DNA from: Luteimonas galliterrae
GTDB lineage: Bacteria; Pseudomonadota; Gammaproteobacteria; Xanthomonadales; Xanthomonadaceae
Length of the DNA: 64,000 nt
Assembly: GCF_023374055.1 (NCBI RefSeq)
Contig: NZ_JAMBEP010000001.1
Location: forward strand, 1,302,001-1,366,000
Reading direction: 5' to 3'
This document shows positions 30,048 through 39,732 of the stretch, piece after piece. Numbering within the stretch: position 1 is the stretch's first letter; each line of letters starts with the position of its first letter. The translations under genes were made by a program, and so were the position numbers. The notes under the pieces were generated by a model, which saw only the letters and a program-made list of their open reading frames with translations, was not told where the DNA came from and made no database searches.

Positions 30048-30929
30048 TTATTGCACCTGCTTCAACGCCGCCACGATCGCCGGCTTCAAGGCCTTAATCT
30101 TCGCGTCGTCGGTCTGGTCGGCCTCCAGATAGAGGTTGGTCAGGAAGGCTAGCAGATCGTGCCGACGCGCCATCCAGTTCGTGTAGTCCTCGCGATTGAG
30201 CTTGCCAAGCCTGGGCGGCAACGCCGCGAACCAGGCCTGCCAATCGGCTTCGGACAACTCACCCCGTTGGGCCACGTACAACACCGGCCGCGCCAGGCGT
30301 CCCGGCTCGCCGAACACGTACGCATGACCGGTTTCCGGCAAAGCCTGCGAGGCCACGCCCGCCAGGATGCGGTCGAGCTGCGCGCGTTCCAGGGCCGGGT
30401 TCAGCGACAACTGCATCAGCCAATCGGCGCCGTGCGCCACGCCATGGCGCCAGCCTTCGCCGTCGATGTAGCCGCGATAGTCGCGTACCGATTCGACGTA
30501 AGCCGCGGCGCGGTCGACCATCGCTGCGCGTTCTTCCGGGGACATCCAGGGTTTGACCCGATCGGTGCGGGCCACTTCGGAGAGCACCAGCGCCGCGAAC
30601 GGATGCGCGAACCCCGGCTTGTCTTCCCCATCCAGCATCGCGTAAAGCTTGTCGCGCATGCCGCGCAGCGTATCGGCGCCGAAATCGCCCGCCCGCATCC
30701 ATTGCGTCAAGGCTTCGTAGGCGATGCCGTCGCGCAACTCGGAATCGGGATCGCCGAGGCAGGCGAGCAAGCCCTCGGCCAGCTTCTGCTTTTCGGCCGC
30801 ATCGGGCAGAGTGAATTGCAAGGCCTTCAGGGCCTGCAGCGAGGCCTTGCTCTGGCCCTCGGGCGGACAAGTCTGCGCGAATGCCGGCGCGGACAGCAGG
30901 CAACAAGCCCACAACAGGATATGGCGCAT
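30048..30929 (-). CDS. DUF2785 family exported protein
   Basis: The 293-aa product has a Sec signal peptide (about 1-18, AFA|QT). The mostly helical mature part, with LLACLGDPDSELRDGIAYEALTQWMR followed by LSEVARTDRVKPWMSPEER and GWRHGVAHGADWLMQLS, matches the DUF2785 family. The repeated helices resemble HEAT-like folds. No catalytic residues are known. GGGGAAAA precedes the ATG. It is monocistronic between block C and a REP doublet. Function is unknown. Confidence 0.78.
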   Translation of the reverse strand: MRHILLWACCLLSAPAFAQTCPPEGQSKASLQALKALQFTLPDAAEKQKLAEGLLACLGDPDSELRDGIAYEALTQWMRAGDFGADTLRGMRDKLYAMLDGEDKPGFAHPFAALVLSEVARTDRVKPWMSPEERAAMVDRAAAYVESVRDYRGYIDGEGWRHGVAHGADWLMQLSLNPALERAQLDRILAGVASQALPETGHAYVFGEPGRLARPVLYVAQRGELSEADWQAWFAALPPRLGKLNREDYTNWMARRHDLLAFLTNLYLEADQTDDAKIKALKPAIVAALKQVQ

Positions 30930-31026
30930 GATTTTCCCCTCGGAGCGCGAGGGGCTAGCGTAGGTCGTCGCGTTCCGGCTCCGCAAGGGCCACGCGCGCG
31001 CCATCCTCGCTTTTTTTGGCTTTTTG

Positions 31027-31106
31027 GTAGGAGCGGCTTCAGCCGCGAGCTTTCCCTACACGACGTCTCGCCCCGAGAAAAAGCTCGCGGCTGAAGCCGC
31101 TCCTAC
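31027..31106. repeat. Inverted REP doublet, GTAGGAGCGGCTTCAGCCGC type
   Basis: Feet are GTAG (31027-31030) and CTAC (31103-31106), with near-perfect inverted arms and about 25 bp between them. It separates the DUF2785 and GFA genes, both on the minus strand. Confidence 0.9.
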
Positions 31107-31123
31107 AAAAGGCCGCTCAAGCG

Positions 31124-31474
31124 TCAGAGACTGGCGCCGTCGAACTTATTGACCTTGATCGCTGACAGATCGATGTCCGGCAGGCAACGGACGTTGACCG
31201 CGGCCATATGCTGGCCGGTCTTAGGATTCACGGCATCGCTGAACGGCGCGATGCCGCAGTTAGGACAAAAGTGGTGATCGATCTTTTCCTTGTTGAAGCG
31301 ATAAGTCCCATAGTCGGATTCGGGCGTCCTGAGAGTCAGCGCCTCGCGCGGGAAGAAAGCGAGCAGCGAGCCGCGGCGGCGGCACATCGAGCAATTGCAG
31401 TCGATGGCTTCCACGACATCGGCGTCGAGTTCGAATGCGATACGTCCGCAATGGCAGCTGCCCTGGTGTTTCAT
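31124..31474 (-). CDS. GFA-like (glutathione-dependent formaldehyde-activating) family protein
   Basis: This 116-aa protein has the zinc-binding cysteine pattern of the family: GSCHCGRI, CNCSMCRR and CPNCGIAPF. It is shorter than true glutathione-dependent formaldehyde-activating enzyme (Gfa) and most such proteins have no proven glutathione role. The start at 31474 follows GGAG; further upstream ATGs at 31486 and 31501 lack better signals. Divergent from the M1-like peptidase gene (130 bp). Confidence 0.82.
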   Translation of the reverse strand: MKHQGSCHCGRIAFELDADVVEAIDCNCSMCRRRGSLLAFFPREALTLRTPESDYGTYRFNKEKIDHHFCPNCGIAPFSDAVNPKTGQHMAAVNVRCLPDIDLSAIKVNKFDGASL

Positions 31475-31604
31475 GCCGCGCTCCATGAGGGAAGACGACA
31501 AAGATAACGCGATCTGCGGCCAGCCGCATCGGCCGTCGGTCCCGCTTGCCGGCTCGCGGCGATTGGCGCAACCTCACCGATCGCTCTCCCGGGGAAATCG
31601 CACC

Positions 31605-33806
31605 ATGCCGAGATTCCATGCCTTGACGGCGCTGGGCTTGATGCTCTGCCTGCCGGTCGCTACCGCCGTTGCGAAACAATCCGCCGCGCCATCGGCGGCG
31701 CCTGCGGACACCGCCTGCAAGGACGTCCCGTTCGCCGCCGCGGATGCCGCAGCCGTATCGGTGCCCAGCGCGGCCGATGCCTGGGGCGGACCGCGCAAGG
31801 GCGACGAAGCTACGCTGTCCGATCGCGTGGTTCGCTACGACATCCATGCGACGCTGGATCCGGTCAAGCACACCATCGACGGCAAGCAGAAGCTGACTTG
31901 GCGCAACCGCAGCGCGCAACCGGTATGCGCGGTCTATCTGCACATGTACCTGAACGCTTTCGAGAGCGCGAACAGCACGTTCATGACCGAACAGCGCAAC
32001 CTCAATTTCGCTTTCCGCAGCGATGTGCCGGTCGAGGACGGCGACTGGGGCTACAGCAAGCTCGATCGCGTGCAGCAGAACGGCCAAGCGGTGCGCTGGC
32101 GTTTCGTGCAGCCCGACGGCGGCCCGTCCACCGATCGCACCGTGGTGCGGCTCGATTTGCCGCAGCCGGTCGCACCCGGCGCGAGCACCACGCTGGATAT
32201 CGACTTCTTCAACCAGTTGCCCCGCGTCACCGCCCGCACCGGCTATTTCGGCACTTTCCACCTCGTCGCGCAGTGGTTTCCCAAGATCGGCGTGCTGGAA
32301 CTGCCTGGCGAGCGCGGCGCCGTCGCGCCGCGCTGGAACGTGCACGAGTTCCACATGCACAGCGAGTTCTATGCCGACTTCGGCGAGTACGACGTGCGCA
32401 TCACCGTACCCAAGGGTTACACCGTGGGCGCCACGGGCGAGGAGACAGGAGCCCCGGTCGAAGCCGGCGGCAAGATCACGCACCGTTTCGTGCAGAACGA
32501 CGTGCACGACTTCGCCTGGACCGCGGACAACCGCTACGCCAAGCCGCTGGACGGCTTCTACGAAGGTCCGGGCAGTCCGCGGGTGAAGGTGCGCGTGCTC
32601 TACCCGCCCGAATACGAATCCAACGCCAAGCCCGCGCTGCAGGCGACGATCGATTCGCTGGCTTATTTCTCGCGCACGTTGGGACCGTATCCGTACAAGA
32701 CCGTGACCGTGGTGATCCCGCCGTTCAACGCGCAGGAAGCCGGCGGCATGGAATATCCGACGTTCTTCACCGCGTCCAGCTACAAGAACGTCGACCCCGA
32801 TACGCTCGCCCGTTACGGCTTGGATTTCGTCACCATCCACGAATTCGGCCACGGCTATTTCTACGGCATCCTGGCCTCGAACGAGTTCGAAGAGCCGATG
32901 CTCGACGAAGGCCTCAACGAGTATTGGGACCAACGCATGCTGCGCGAGCGCAAGCAGCGCATCCATGCGACGACGCCCTGGCTCAAGCGGATCGGCTTCG
33001 CGCCGGCGATCGACGGCTTCGACGGCGAGCGGCTCGGCGCCATGACCGGCAACCCTGCCGATGCGCTCGGGCAGAATTCCTGGAACCGCATGTCCAGCCG
33101 CAGCTACGGCACGGTCTATTCGCGCACCGCCACGACCATGCACGACCTGGAGCAGCGCGTCGGCAAGGAAGCGCTGGAGCGCGCCTTCAAGCTTTACTAC
33201 GCGCGCTGGAAGTTCCGCCACCCCAGCATCGCCGATTTCCGCGACGCGCTGATCGAAGGCACCGGCCAGCGCGAAACGGTCGAGCGGATCTTCGCGCAGC
33301 AGGTCTATGCCACGCGCAAGGTCGACGACAGCATCGCCGAGTTCTCCAGCGAAGAAGCGCTACCGGTGCCCGGCTACGTCGAACGCGGCGGCAAGCGCAT
33401 CGAAGTGACCAGCGAGGCGCTGGACAAGGCGATCGAGGACAAGCGCAAGGCCTGGAAGGAAATGAATCCGAAAGCGAAGGACGGCGAAGGCCCGTTCCCG
33501 TACCGCACCACGGTGCTGGTCCGGCGCGACGGCGCCGACGTGCCGCAGGTGCTGCGCGTGACCTTCGCCGACGGCAGCAGCGAAACCGTGCACTGGAACG
33601 GCGCCCAACCATGGCAACGTTTCAGCTGGGTCAAACGCAGCAAGGCGGTATCGGCGCAATTGGATCCCGACGGCCACATCAACCTGGACAGCGACAAACT
33701 CGACGACGGCCGCACGCTGGACAGCGACCGTTCCGCCACACGGCGTTGGGTGGGCGACATCACCGCCCTGCTGCAGAACTTCTTCGCGATGTTGGTGAGC
33801 CTATGA
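31605..33806 (+). CDS. M1-like zinc metallopeptidase, exported
   Basis: This 733-aa protein has a signal peptide (about 1-23, AVA|KQ). An N-terminal beta-rich domain resembles the M1 family. The gluzincin active site is His412-Glu-x-x-His416 with third ligand Glu435 (HEFGH then DEGLNEYW), preceded by GGMEYPTFF in place of the GAMEN exopeptidase loop. It is predicted to cleave peptides in the periplasm or outside. Its stop overlaps the next gene by four bases (ATGA), and a DUF885 lipoprotein gene follows, suggesting a peptide-degrading operon. Confidence 0.85.
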   Translation: MPRFHALTALGLMLCLPVATAVAKQSAAPSAAPADTACKDVPFAAADAAAVSVPSAADAWGGPRKGDEATLSDRVVRYDIHATLDPVKHTIDGKQKLTWRNRSAQPVCAVYLHMYLNAFESANSTFMTEQRNLNFAFRSDVPVEDGDWGYSKLDRVQQNGQAVRWRFVQPDGGPSTDRTVVRLDLPQPVAPGASTTLDIDFFNQLPRVTARTGYFGTFHLVAQWFPKIGVLELPGERGAVAPRWNVHEFHMHSEFYADFGEYDVRITVPKGYTVGATGEETGAPVEAGGKITHRFVQNDVHDFAWTADNRYAKPLDGFYEGPGSPRVKVRVLYPPEYESNAKPALQATIDSLAYFSRTLGPYPYKTVTVVIPPFNAQEAGGMEYPTFFTASSYKNVDPDTLARYGLDFVTIHEFGHGYFYGILASNEFEEPMLDEGLNEYWDQRMLRERKQRIHATTPWLKRIGFAPAIDGFDGERLGAMTGNPADALGQNSWNRMSSRSYGTVYSRTATTMHDLEQRVGKEALERAFKLYYARWKFRHPSIADFRDALIEGTGQRETVERIFAQQVYATRKVDDSIAEFSSEEALPVPGYVERGGKRIEVTSEALDKAIEDKRKAWKEMNPKAKDGEGPFPYRTTVLVRRDGADVPQVLRVTFADGSSETVHWNGAQPWQRFSWVKRSKAVSAQLDPDGHINLDSDKLDDGRTLDSDRSATRRWVGDITALLQNFFAMLVSL

Positions 33807-34762
33807 ACAATCCTTCGCGCCGCGGCGGCTTCGCCGCACTGACCTCGGGCCTCAAGAACGCGCTGCAGTGGCGCATGCTGTTGTGGTGGCTGCTGGCATT
33901 GTGGCTGCCGACCTTGCTCGTGACGGCGCCGCTGTGGGGCGCGCTGCAGGAGCAGTGGGGACACTCGCCGCAGGCCGCCGCGATCGCCGCAGCCCAGGAC
34001 CTGCCGTTGCTCGCCGACGCCTTCGTCGGCATCGACCGGGCCATGGGCGGCATCACCGTCGCCGCCTTGCTCGCTACCGTGCTGACGCTGCTGCTGTCGC
34101 CGTGGCTGGCAGGCATGGTGGTGGCGTCGATACGCGCGGGCCGCAGGCTCGGCATGGGCGAACTGATGCATGGCGGACTCAACGAATACGGACGCATGTT
34201 CCGCACGCTGTTGTGGTCGATCCTGCCGCTAGGCGTCGCCCTGGGCGTCGGCTTGGTCGCGGTCAAAATGGCGGGGAAGCAGGCCGACGCGGCGATCCTG
34301 GCTTCGCAAGCCGAAACGGCAGGCCGCATCGGCCTGGCGGTTTTGGCGGTGCTGTTCGTGTTCGCGCATATGACGGTGGAGGCGGGCCGCGGCGGGTTCG
34401 GCGCCGACGTCGGTCTGCGCTCGGCGATCCGTGCGTGGTGGCGTGGCTTCCAGCTGGTGCTGCGTCGTCCGCTGGCATCGTTGACCGTTTATCTGGGCAC
34501 CAGCCTGGTCGCTTACTTGCTGGCTGCACTGCTCGGCATTTGGCGGCTCAACACTAGCGGTGCGGGCTTCGGCGGCTTCCTGCTCGGCCTGCTGCTGACA
34601 CAGCTAGTGTTCGTGGCGCTGGCTTGGGGTCGCATCGCGCGCCTGTATGGATTCTCCGAACTCGCCGGCGCCCCGGCAGCAACATCCGCCGCGGCGACGA
34701 CGCCGGCGACCAACACCGACGAATATCTTTCCATGCAGCAATCCGAACCTGCGGGTACCTGA
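33803..34762 (+). CDS. Inner membrane protein of unknown family
   Basis: The 319-aa product has about six predicted helices, including ALQWRMLLWWLLALWLPTLL near the N-terminus and two later clusters (about 175-225 and 245-285). The C-terminal ~40 residues are polar and rich in Ala/Thr. The loop RAGRRLGMGELMHGGLNEYGRMFRTL recalls membrane proteins that sort or regulate partner enzymes, but no family is recognised. It is translationally coupled to the M1-like peptidase (ATGA) and separated by 2 bp from the DUF885 gene, which implies a joint role with the peptidases. Confidence 0.7.
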   Translation: MNNPSRRGGFAALTSGLKNALQWRMLLWWLLALWLPTLLVTAPLWGALQEQWGHSPQAAAIAAAQDLPLLADAFVGIDRAMGGITVAALLATVLTLLLSPWLAGMVVASIRAGRRLGMGELMHGGLNEYGRMFRTLLWSILPLGVALGVGLVAVKMAGKQADAAILASQAETAGRIGLAVLAVLFVFAHMTVEAGRGGFGADVGLRSAIRAWWRGFQLVLRRPLASLTVYLGTSLVAYLLAALLGIWRLNTSGAGFGGFLLGLLLTQLVFVALAWGRIARLYGFSELAGAPAATSAAATTPATNTDEYLSMQQSEPAGT

Positions 34763-34764
34763 CG

Positions 34765-36573
34765 ATGCGCCCTAACCTGCTCGCTGCGGCCGTGCTCGCC
34801 GCCACTCTCGCCGCCTGCCAAGGGCAGTCGCCGCCGCCTGCGGCGCCCGACGCGGCTCCGCAGGCAGCTGCGGCTTCGCAACAGGATGCGAAGTTCGCCG
34901 ACTTGTCCAAGCGCTGGCTCGACGGCTGGATGCGGCTGAACCCTGTCACCGCCACCCAGATCGGCGACCATCGCTTCGACGAGGACATCGACGACCTCAG
35001 CGCCGCCGGCCGTCAACGCGCGAGCGACTTCAGCAAGGGCCTGCTGGCCGAACTCGATGCGATCGACGCTTCCAAACTGTCGCGCGAGAACCAGGTCGAC
35101 GCCATGATCCTGCGCAACCAGTTGCGCGGCGATATCTGGAATCTGGAGACGCTGCAGGGCTGGGCCTGGGACCCGCAGGTGTACAGCGGCCTGGCCGGCG
35201 GCGCCATCTACAACCTGATGGCGCGCGAGTTCGCGCCGATGCCTCAGCGGTTGAAATCGGCGACCGTGCGCATGCAGAAGATCCCGGCGGTGTTCGCGCA
35301 GGCGCGCGCCAACCTGGATCCGGCGCGCGTACCCAGGATCCACGCCGAGACCGTGGCCAAGCAGAACGCAGGCGTGCTCAGCCTGATCGACACTTTGATC
35401 GTGCCGAATGCGGGGCAGTTGAGCGGCGACGACCGCAAACGGCTCGACGAGGCCATCGCCGACCTGCGCAAGGCCGTCGCCGAGCAGCAGACCTGGCTCG
35501 ACAAGACCTTGGTGCCCAACGCCAAGGGGGATTTCCGCATCGGCGCGGAACGCTACGACGAGAAGTTGCAGTTCTCGCTCAATTCCGCGCTGTCCCGCGC
35601 CGAAATCAAGCAGCGCGCCGAGACCGAGCTCAAGCGCGTGCGCGACGAGATGTACGGCATCGCGCGCACCGTGCTGAAGGACAAGCCGGATGCGCCGGAC
35701 ATGCCGGATGCTCCGGACGACGATCAGCGTCAGAAAGCGATCGAGGCCGCGCTGGAGTTGGCCTACGCCGAACGCCCGGCGCGCGACCAGGTGGTCGATT
35801 TCGCCAAGAAGACGCTGGCCGACGCCACCGCCTTCACCCGCGCCAAGAACCTGGTCACGGTGCCGGACGATCCGGTCAAGATCATCCTGATGCCCGAATT
35901 CCAGCGCGGCGTGGCGGTGGCCTACTGCGATTCGCCCGGGCCGCTGGACAAAGGGCTGGACACCTACTACGCCATATCGCCGATTCCGGACGACTGGAGC
36001 CAGGCCCAGGCCGATTCGTTCCTGCGCGAGTACAACGACCGCATGATCCACTTGCTGTCGATCCACGAAGCGATGCCTGGCCACTATCTGGAAGGCGCGC
36101 ATTCGGTGAACTCGCCGTCGACGTTGCGCGCGGTGCTGCGGTCGGGCCTGTTCGCCGAGGGTTGGGCCGTCTACGCGGAAGACGTGATGGCCGATGCAGG
36201 CTATCTGGACAACGATCCGCTGTTCCGCCTGGTGCAGCTGAAGTTCTATCTGCGCACCATTTCCAACGCGATCCTGGACCAGGGCGTGCATGTCGACCAC
36301 TGGACGCGCGAACAGGCGATGGACCTGATGACCCAGCAGGCGTTCCAGCAGGAGCGCGAAGCCTCCGGAAAATGGGTGCGCGCGCAACTGACGTCCGCGC
36401 AGCTGCCGACGTATTTCGTCGGTGCGCAGGAATTCTTCGATCTGCGCAAGGCGGTGGAACAGCGCCAGGACGGCAAGTTCGACCTGAAGGCCTACCACGA
36501 CAAGGTGCTGTCGTACGGCGCGCCGCCGGTGCGCTTCGTGCGCGAGTTGATGCTCGACGAGCCGATCAAATAG
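34765..36573 (+). CDS. DUF885 family lipoprotein, putative metallopeptidase
   Basis: The 602-aa product has a lipobox at the N-terminus (TLAAC, Cys18). It belongs to the DUF885 family: SIHEAMPGHY carries the conserved HExxxGH (His434, Glu435, His440) and GLFAEGWAVYAEDVM a downstream Glu, typical of these predicted zinc peptidases related to the M32/thermolysin clan. A periplasmic or surface location is expected from the lipid anchor. It is third in the operon with the M1-like peptidase and the membrane protein. A REP-type hairpin follows the stop. Confidence 0.85.
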   Translation: MRPNLLAAAVLAATLAACQGQSPPPAAPDAAPQAAAASQQDAKFADLSKRWLDGWMRLNPVTATQIGDHRFDEDIDDLSAAGRQRASDFSKGLLAELDAIDASKLSRENQVDAMILRNQLRGDIWNLETLQGWAWDPQVYSGLAGGAIYNLMAREFAPMPQRLKSATVRMQKIPAVFAQARANLDPARVPRIHAETVAKQNAGVLSLIDTLIVPNAGQLSGDDRKRLDEAIADLRKAVAEQQTWLDKTLVPNAKGDFRIGAERYDEKLQFSLNSALSRAEIKQRAETELKRVRDEMYGIARTVLKDKPDAPDMPDAPDDDQRQKAIEAALELAYAERPARDQVVDFAKKTLADATAFTRAKNLVTVPDDPVKIILMPEFQRGVAVAYCDSPGPLDKGLDTYYAISPIPDDWSQAQADSFLREYNDRMIHLLSIHEAMPGHYLEGAHSVNSPSTLRAVLRSGLFAEGWAVYAEDVMADAGYLDNDPLFRLVQLKFYLRTISNAILDQGVHVDHWTREQAMDLMTQQAFQQEREASGKWVRAQLTSAQLPTYFVGAQEFFDLRKAVEQRQDGKFDLKAYHDKVLSYGAPPVRFVRELMLDEPIK

Positions 36574-36603
36574 CTACGAATGTTCTTTGCAGGGCCGGCT
36601 TTT

Positions 36604-36678
36604 GTAAGAGCGGCTTTAGCCGCGAGCTCTTGCCGTAGCGCATGACGCGCAACAAGCTCGCGGCTAAGCCGCTCTTAC
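36604..36678. repeat. Inverted REP doublet with GTAA foot
   Basis: GTAAGAGCGGCTTTAGCCGC and its inverse end TTAC at 36678; both feet carry the same G to A change. It lies between the convergent DUF885 and serine-hydrolase genes and could terminate both. Confidence 0.85.
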
Positions 36679-36688
36679 GAAAAGCGGA

Positions 36689-38308
36689 TCACTGTTTGTC
36701 TTTTTCCGCCGGCGCCAGCCGCAGATCCTGGAAATCGAAGCTGAAATCGGTCAACGGCGACACCGGCTCCATCCTGACCTCGCGGATCGCACCGTCTGGC
36801 GTCAGCGCGAAGCTGAGGAAAGCGTCGGCATTCAACGAACGGTCGCGCCACTTGACCAGGAACACGTCGTGCTGCCAGTGCTCCAGGTCGCCGAGCAGCT
36901 GCGCGGTCTTGGAAAACTGGATCTGCAGGCCCTTGCCGCCTTGGCTGAGGACGACATCGCCGTACCACGGGTCGCGATACGTGCCGGCGTACTTGGCCAG
37001 CGGCAGCGACGGCTTGGAGGACGCATCGCGCGCGGCCTGATGCTTCTTCCAGTCGTCGTCGGCCTTGCCCTGCGCTTTGGCGACCGCCTTGGCATAGGCG
37101 TCCACCCAGTCGGTCTTGGGCGCGTCGAGCATCGCATCCAGCGCGCGCAAGGTGACCGCGTTGAAAGCTGCGCCGACTTCCTGGCTGGTCAGCACGATCA
37201 CGCCGACCTTCTTGCCCGGAACCAGGGTCAGCCGCGACACCATGCCCGGCCAGCCGCCGGTGTGCCAGACCAGCTTCTGGCCGCGGTAGTCGGACAGGTT
37301 CCAGCCTTCGCCATAGCCGAGGAAATTCGGCATGGCGGCCGCGAGTTCGGGAACGGAAGGTTCGCCGATCGGGATCGGCGTGACGATCGACCACATTTCC
37401 TTTTGGCGCTTGGCGCTGAACAGGCGCTTGGCCTTGTCGCCCTCGCCGGAAATCGCGCCGCCGGCGAGTTGCACGTTCATCCATTTGGTCAGATCGTGCG
37501 CGCTCGAGTAGATGCCGCCGGCCGCGGCGACGTTGGACCAGGACATCATCGGCACCGGCTTGAGGTCCTTGAAATCGGACTTGGCGTGGCCGGTGGCGAC
37601 GTTGTCGCCGGGCTTGATCGAATCGCTATTGAAGCGCGTCTCGTCCATGCCCAGCGGCTCGAAGATGCGCTTGCGCAGGAATGCCTCGTAGCTCTGCCCG
37701 CTGGCCTTCTCGATCACCAATTGCGCCACGCCGTACAGGATGTTGTCGTACGCGTACTGGCTGCGGAAATTGCCGGTCAGCGGCACGTTGCGCAGGCGCT
37801 CGGCGATCTCGCGCGTGGTGTAGGTGGTCGCCGGCCAGAACAGCAGGTCGCCGGCGCCCAGGCTCAGGCCGCTGCGGTGCACCAGCAGGTCGCGGATGCG
37901 CATTTCTCGGGTCACGTAAGGATCGGACATCTGGAACCAAGGCAGATGGTCGATGACGCGATCGTCCAGGCTCAGCTTCTTCTCGTCGGCCAGGATCGAC
38001 AGCGATGCCGCGGTGAAGGCTTTCGTGTTGGAAGCGATGGCGAACAGCGTGTGCGCATCGACCGGCGCGCTTTCGCCCAATTTGCGCACGCCGTAGCCGC
38101 GCTCGAGCACGATCCGGCCGTCCTTGACGATGGCCACCGAGATGCCCGGCACGTCGAACTGCTTGCGCACGCTTTCGACGTAGGCGTCGAAATCCCGCAG
38201 TTGTTCCGGCAGCTCCGGCGCGGGCGCCTGCGCGAACGCCGTGAAGCAGGCGGCCGCGGACAGCAGCATCAGGCAGAGTCGGCGCAGCAGGGTCGGAGCG
38301 GCTCGCAT
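36689..38308 (-). CDS. Serine hydrolase with C-terminal DUF3471 domain, exported
   Basis: The 539-aa product has a signal peptide (about 1-26, AFA|QA). The beta-lactamase/PBP-type catalytic domain (about 35-390) carries SNTK as the SxxK motif, YAYDN as the YxN motif and WHTGG as the KTG equivalent. The C-terminal ~110 residues (KYAGTYRDPWYGDVVLSQ) match the DUF3471 lipocalin-like domain often fused to such esterases. Role unknown; D-amino peptidase or esterase activity is possible. It is paralogous only at fold level to the hydrolase at 21055-22143. Confidence 0.87.
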   Translation of the reverse strand: MRAAPTLLRRLCLMLLSAAACFTAFAQAPAPELPEQLRDFDAYVESVRKQFDVPGISVAIVKDGRIVLERGYGVRKLGESAPVDAHTLFAIASNTKAFTAASLSILADEKKLSLDDRVIDHLPWFQMSDPYVTREMRIRDLLVHRSGLSLGAGDLLFWPATTYTTREIAERLRNVPLTGNFRSQYAYDNILYGVAQLVIEKASGQSYEAFLRKRIFEPLGMDETRFNSDSIKPGDNVATGHAKSDFKDLKPVPMMSWSNVAAAGGIYSSAHDLTKWMNVQLAGGAISGEGDKAKRLFSAKRQKEMWSIVTPIPIGEPSVPELAAAMPNFLGYGEGWNLSDYRGQKLVWHTGGWPGMVSRLTLVPGKKVGVIVLTSQEVGAAFNAVTLRALDAMLDAPKTDWVDAYAKAVAKAQGKADDDWKKHQAARDASSKPSLPLAKYAGTYRDPWYGDVVLSQGGKGLQIQFSKTAQLLGDLEHWQHDVFLVKWRDRSLNADAFLSFALTPDGAIREVRMEPVSPLTDFSFDFQDLRLAPAEKDKQ

Positions 38309-38406
38309 GCGTTATTCCCGGGTCGGAGGGCGAAGGCCGCATTGTAGGGGCCGTGGCGGCGGCCACCTATGCCATCGGTTGGGGCGCGGTGCGCTACCCT
38401 TCGCCC

Positions 38407-39222
38407 ATGGGCTTCATTGCGATCACGCCGGCGCCTGCCTTGTCGCACCTGATCGAGTCGATCTGGGATTGCGATGCGCGCTCGCAGCCGCAGGCCCTGG
38501 AACGCATCATGCCGGTGGCCAAGGCCGGGCTGATCGTCAACCTGGCCGAAAACGAGACCCGCACCTACGATCCCGACACCTTGCAGTGCACCCGGCATTC
38601 GGCCTTCACGCTCGACGGGCCTGCCGACCGCTGCAGCGTGATCGATACCGCCGAGCAGGTCGCCGTGATGGGCGTGGTCTTCCACCCCGGCGCGGCCGCG
38701 CCTTTCTTCCGCGAACGGTTCGATCGCCTGCGCAACGGCTGCACCGATATGGAAGATTTCATCGGCGCCGATGCCGGGCGGCTGCGCGAACGCCTGCTCG
38801 AGGCCGGCGATGCCGCCTCGCGGCTGCGCACGCTGCACGCGTGGCTGCAGGCGCGCGCGCAAGGCGCCGCGCCGCGCACTGGTACGCTGATCCACGCGCT
38901 CGCCCTGCTCGACCGTACGCCGCAAGTGCAGCGCATCGACCGCCTGGCGCGCGATTGCGGCTTGTCGCCGCGGCGCCTGAATGCGCTGTTCAACGAGGAA
39001 GTCGGCCTGGCGCCGAAACGCTACGCGCGGCTGCAGCGCTTCCATCGCGTGGTGGGGCTCGCGCACCGGCAACGCAGCGTCGACTGGGCCGACGTGGCCG
39101 CCGACTGCGGCTTTCACGACCAGCCCCACTTGGTCCGCGAATTCCGCGCGTTTTCGGGCCTTACGCCCACTGCCTACCTGTCGCGGCAAGGTCCCTGGCG
39201 CAACCACGTTCCGCTCGGATAG
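38407..39222 (+). CDS. AraC family transcriptional regulator (DUF6597-type N-domain)
   Basis: This 271-aa regulator has an N-terminal domain of the DUF6597 type (HLIESIWDCDAR, VFHPGAAAPFF) and a C-terminal AraC HTH pair (RIDRLARDCGLSPRRLNALFNEEVG and WADVAADCGFHDQPHLVREFRAFSGLTP). The ATG at 38407 is preferred because the family normally starts a few residues before PALSHLIESIW; an in-frame ATG at 38353 would add 18 residues. The downstream VOC gene begins 78 bp later on the same strand and may be its target. Confidence 0.83.
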   Translation: MGFIAITPAPALSHLIESIWDCDARSQPQALERIMPVAKAGLIVNLAENETRTYDPDTLQCTRHSAFTLDGPADRCSVIDTAEQVAVMGVVFHPGAAAPFFRERFDRLRNGCTDMEDFIGADAGRLRERLLEAGDAASRLRTLHAWLQARAQGAAPRTGTLIHALALLDRTPQVQRIDRLARDCGLSPRRLNALFNEEVGLAPKRYARLQRFHRVVGLAHRQRSVDWADVAADCGFHDQPHLVREFRAFSGLTPTAYLSRQGPWRNHVPLG

Positions 39223-39300
39223 GCGCCGAAATCTACAAGACCCGGCCGGGCCGGCGGCGTAACTTGCGCTTGTCCGCCACCACCCTTGCAGGAGCGCACC

Positions 39301-39726
39301 ATGAATCTCGCCGCAGACACCCGTTCCACCGTCATCCCTTGCCTGCGCTACCGCAACGCACTGGCCGCGATCGACTGGCTGGGCCAGGCATTCGGTTTTG
39401 AAAAGCATGCGGTCTACGCCGATGGCGACACCGTCCACCACGCGCAGTTGGTATTCGGCAGCGGCATGGTCATGCTCGGCTCGGCCGACAACGCCAGCGA
39501 ATGGGGCCGGCGTATCGCCCAGCCCGACGAAATCGGCGGCCGCGAAACGCAGAGTGCCTGCGTCATCGTCGTCGATGCCGACGCTCACTACGCTCGGGCC
39601 AAGGCCGCCGGCGCCGAGATCCTGATCGACATCGCCGACCAGGACTACGGCGGCCGCGGTTATTCCTGCCGCGATCCGGAAGGGCATATCTGGTGGTTCG
39701 GCAGTTACGACCCCTGGAAGGCGTAA
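39301..39726 (+). CDS. VOC superfamily (glyoxalase/bleomycin-resistance-like) protein
   Basis: This 141-aa protein has two beta-alpha-beta-beta-beta modules: VIPCLRYRNALAAIDWLGQAFGFEKHAVYADGD and VVVDADAHYARAKAAGAEILIDIADQDYGGRGYSCRDPEGHIWWFGSY. The DPEG-H-W ending is characteristic of PhnB/glyoxalase-like members. Metal ligands can be placed only roughly (a His in the first module, a terminal Glu/His). Substrate unknown. GGAG lies upstream of the ATG. It is followed 6 bp later by the MmcQ-type gene. Confidence 0.82.
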   Translation: MNLAADTRSTVIPCLRYRNALAAIDWLGQAFGFEKHAVYADGDTVHHAQLVFGSGMVMLGSADNASEWGRRIAQPDEIGGRETQSACVIVVDADAHYARAKAAGAEILIDIADQDYGGRGYSCRDPEGHIWWFGSYDPWKA

Positions 39727-39732
39727 CCGCGC

